Shown here in pieces: positions 42,404 through 43,065 of a stretch of 43,065 nucleotides of DNA. The stretch spans positions 1 to 43,065 of the forward strand of contig CAJXRL010000002.1 of assembly GCA_913059105.1 (NCBI GenBank), in the 5' to 3' direction. The notes under the pieces are model-generated. The model was given only the letters and a program-made list of their open reading frames with translations, searched no databases and was not told the origin of the DNA. The DNA comes from an uncultured Flavobacteriales bacterium. GTDB taxonomy: Bacteria; Bacteroidota; Bacteroidia; Flavobacteriales_E; Vicingaceae. A program made the translations under genes and the position numbers. The stretch's first letter is position 1, and every line of letters starts with the position of its first letter.

Positions 42404-43035
42404 TGTTAAGTAGAGCAAAAGAACTATTAGAAGAAACAAAGGAATTCAAAGCCAAAACAGTTGAAGAGGTGGAGGCTTTTAGAATTAAACTATTGGGTAG
42501 CAAGGGAGAACTTAAAAAACTTTTTGCGGAATTTAGAAATGTCGCAGCCGAAGAAAAAAAAGAGTTTGGGGCAATTTTGAACCAACTAAAAGAGAAGGCT
42601 CAAGAAAAAGTAGAAGCATTAAAATCTGAATTAAGCAGTTCAGCCTCATTTCAAGACTTCAGCAATTTTGACTTTAGCCGTCCAACAAACCTCAATGAAA
42701 TTGGTTCACGCCATCCAATTTCAATCATTAAAAACGAGATCATCGAAATTTTCAACAGAATTGGCTTTCAGGTATCTGAAGGTCCTGAAATTGAAGATGA
42801 TTGGCATAATTTTTCTGCACTAAATTTTCCCCCAGAGCACCCAGCAAGAGATATGCAGGATACTTTTTTTGTTGAAAAAGACCCAGACATTACGTTGAGA
42901 ACGCATACAAGTTCTGTTCAAGTTCGTGTAATGGAAAATTCTACTCCTCCAATAAGAACTATTTCTCCTGGAAGAGTTTATCGGAACGAGGCAATTTCGG
43001 CAAGAGCGCATTGCTTTTTTCACCAAGTAGAAGGT
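42403..43035 (+). CDS. pheS: Phenylalanine-tRNA ligase alpha subunit, N-terminal 211 residues
   Basis: The alpha subunit of the (alpha-beta)2 enzyme that charges tRNA-Phe. Present are the N-terminal coiled coil (about 1-85), which binds tRNA, and the start of the class II core: RPTNLNEIGSRHPI, FQVSEGPEIEDDWHNFSALNFPPEHPARDMQDTF, LRTHTSSVQVR and SPGRVYRNEAISARAHCFFHQVEG. The native frame ends at 43035; the following codons (LSLIHI, then stop) are adaptor. The full protein would be about 340 residues. Confidence 0.97.
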
Positions 43036-43065
43036 CTGTCTCTTATACACATCTGACGCTGCCGA
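43036..43065. other. Nextera read-1 adaptor (not genomic)
   Basis: CTGTCTCTTATACACATCT (43036-43054) is the reverse complement of the mosaic end, followed by GACGCTGCCGA of the read-1 adaptor. It should be trimmed; it creates a false stop codon in pheS. Confidence 0.98.

Overview
The window reads as a piece of a Bacteroidota genome, most likely Flavobacteriales: low GC, a fused ccoN-ccoO gene, single-haem CcoO and CcoP modules, gldH, type IX secretion (T9SS) substrates with SprB and lamin-tail modules, an IleS with the Bacteroidota GIHH form of the HIGH motif, and promoter boxes of the TAnnTTTG type. It is an assembled contig: bases 1-47 and 43036-43065 are Nextera adaptor sequence (index plus mosaic end at the left, mosaic end at the right), so native DNA is 48-43035 and the genes at both ends are cut by the library fragment, not by biology. 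I see no rRNA, tRNA, CRISPR array or intact mobile element.

Region 1 (48-12683) is a microaerobic respiration island. It holds a truncated membrane protein gene, a Crp/Fnr regulator gene with an in-frame TAA near its 5' end, the copper ATPase ccoI, a universal stress protein, a divergent cysteine-dioxygenase-like cupin, and then ccoS-ccoNO-ccoQ-ccoP-ccoG-ccoH, a DsbD/SafE-like membrane protein and a PLP-dependent decarboxylase, all co-directional and tightly packed. FNR-like palindromes (TGAY-N4-ATCA) lie in front of ccoI, between uspA and the cupin gene, and in front of ccoS. In four promoter directions a -7-like box sits exactly 36.5 bp from the palindrome centre, which suggests one oxygen-responsive regulon.

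Region 2 (12743-18315) has a TspO-like membrane protein gene (minus) and the ileS - dksA-like - lspA operon, closed by a strong hairpin terminator. Region 3 (18333-27785) has an ECF sigma factor overlapping an anti-sigma-like protein with a putative outer-membrane barrel tail, asd, two large secreted lamin-tail proteins (one with four 75-residue SprB repeats and a T9SS sorting tail), a lipoprotein and a TlpA-like thioredoxin.

Region 4 (27930-38647, all minus) runs from holB through ricT, gldH, a class A penicillin-binding protein with a Cys4 insertion, scoA, scoB, a GT-C-like membrane protein and a GT2 glycosyltransferase. A 540-bp gene-free gap and a second GT2 gene follow. Region 5 (38740-43035) has pgk, cvpA, two small unknown proteins, a periplasmic cyclophilin that must start at TTG, and the 5' part of pheS.

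The most interesting material is the respiration island: the shared promoter geometry, the interrupted fnr that would be expected to control it, and a cysteine-dioxygenase-like protein that has lost one of the three iron ligands and is co-located with a decarboxylase.
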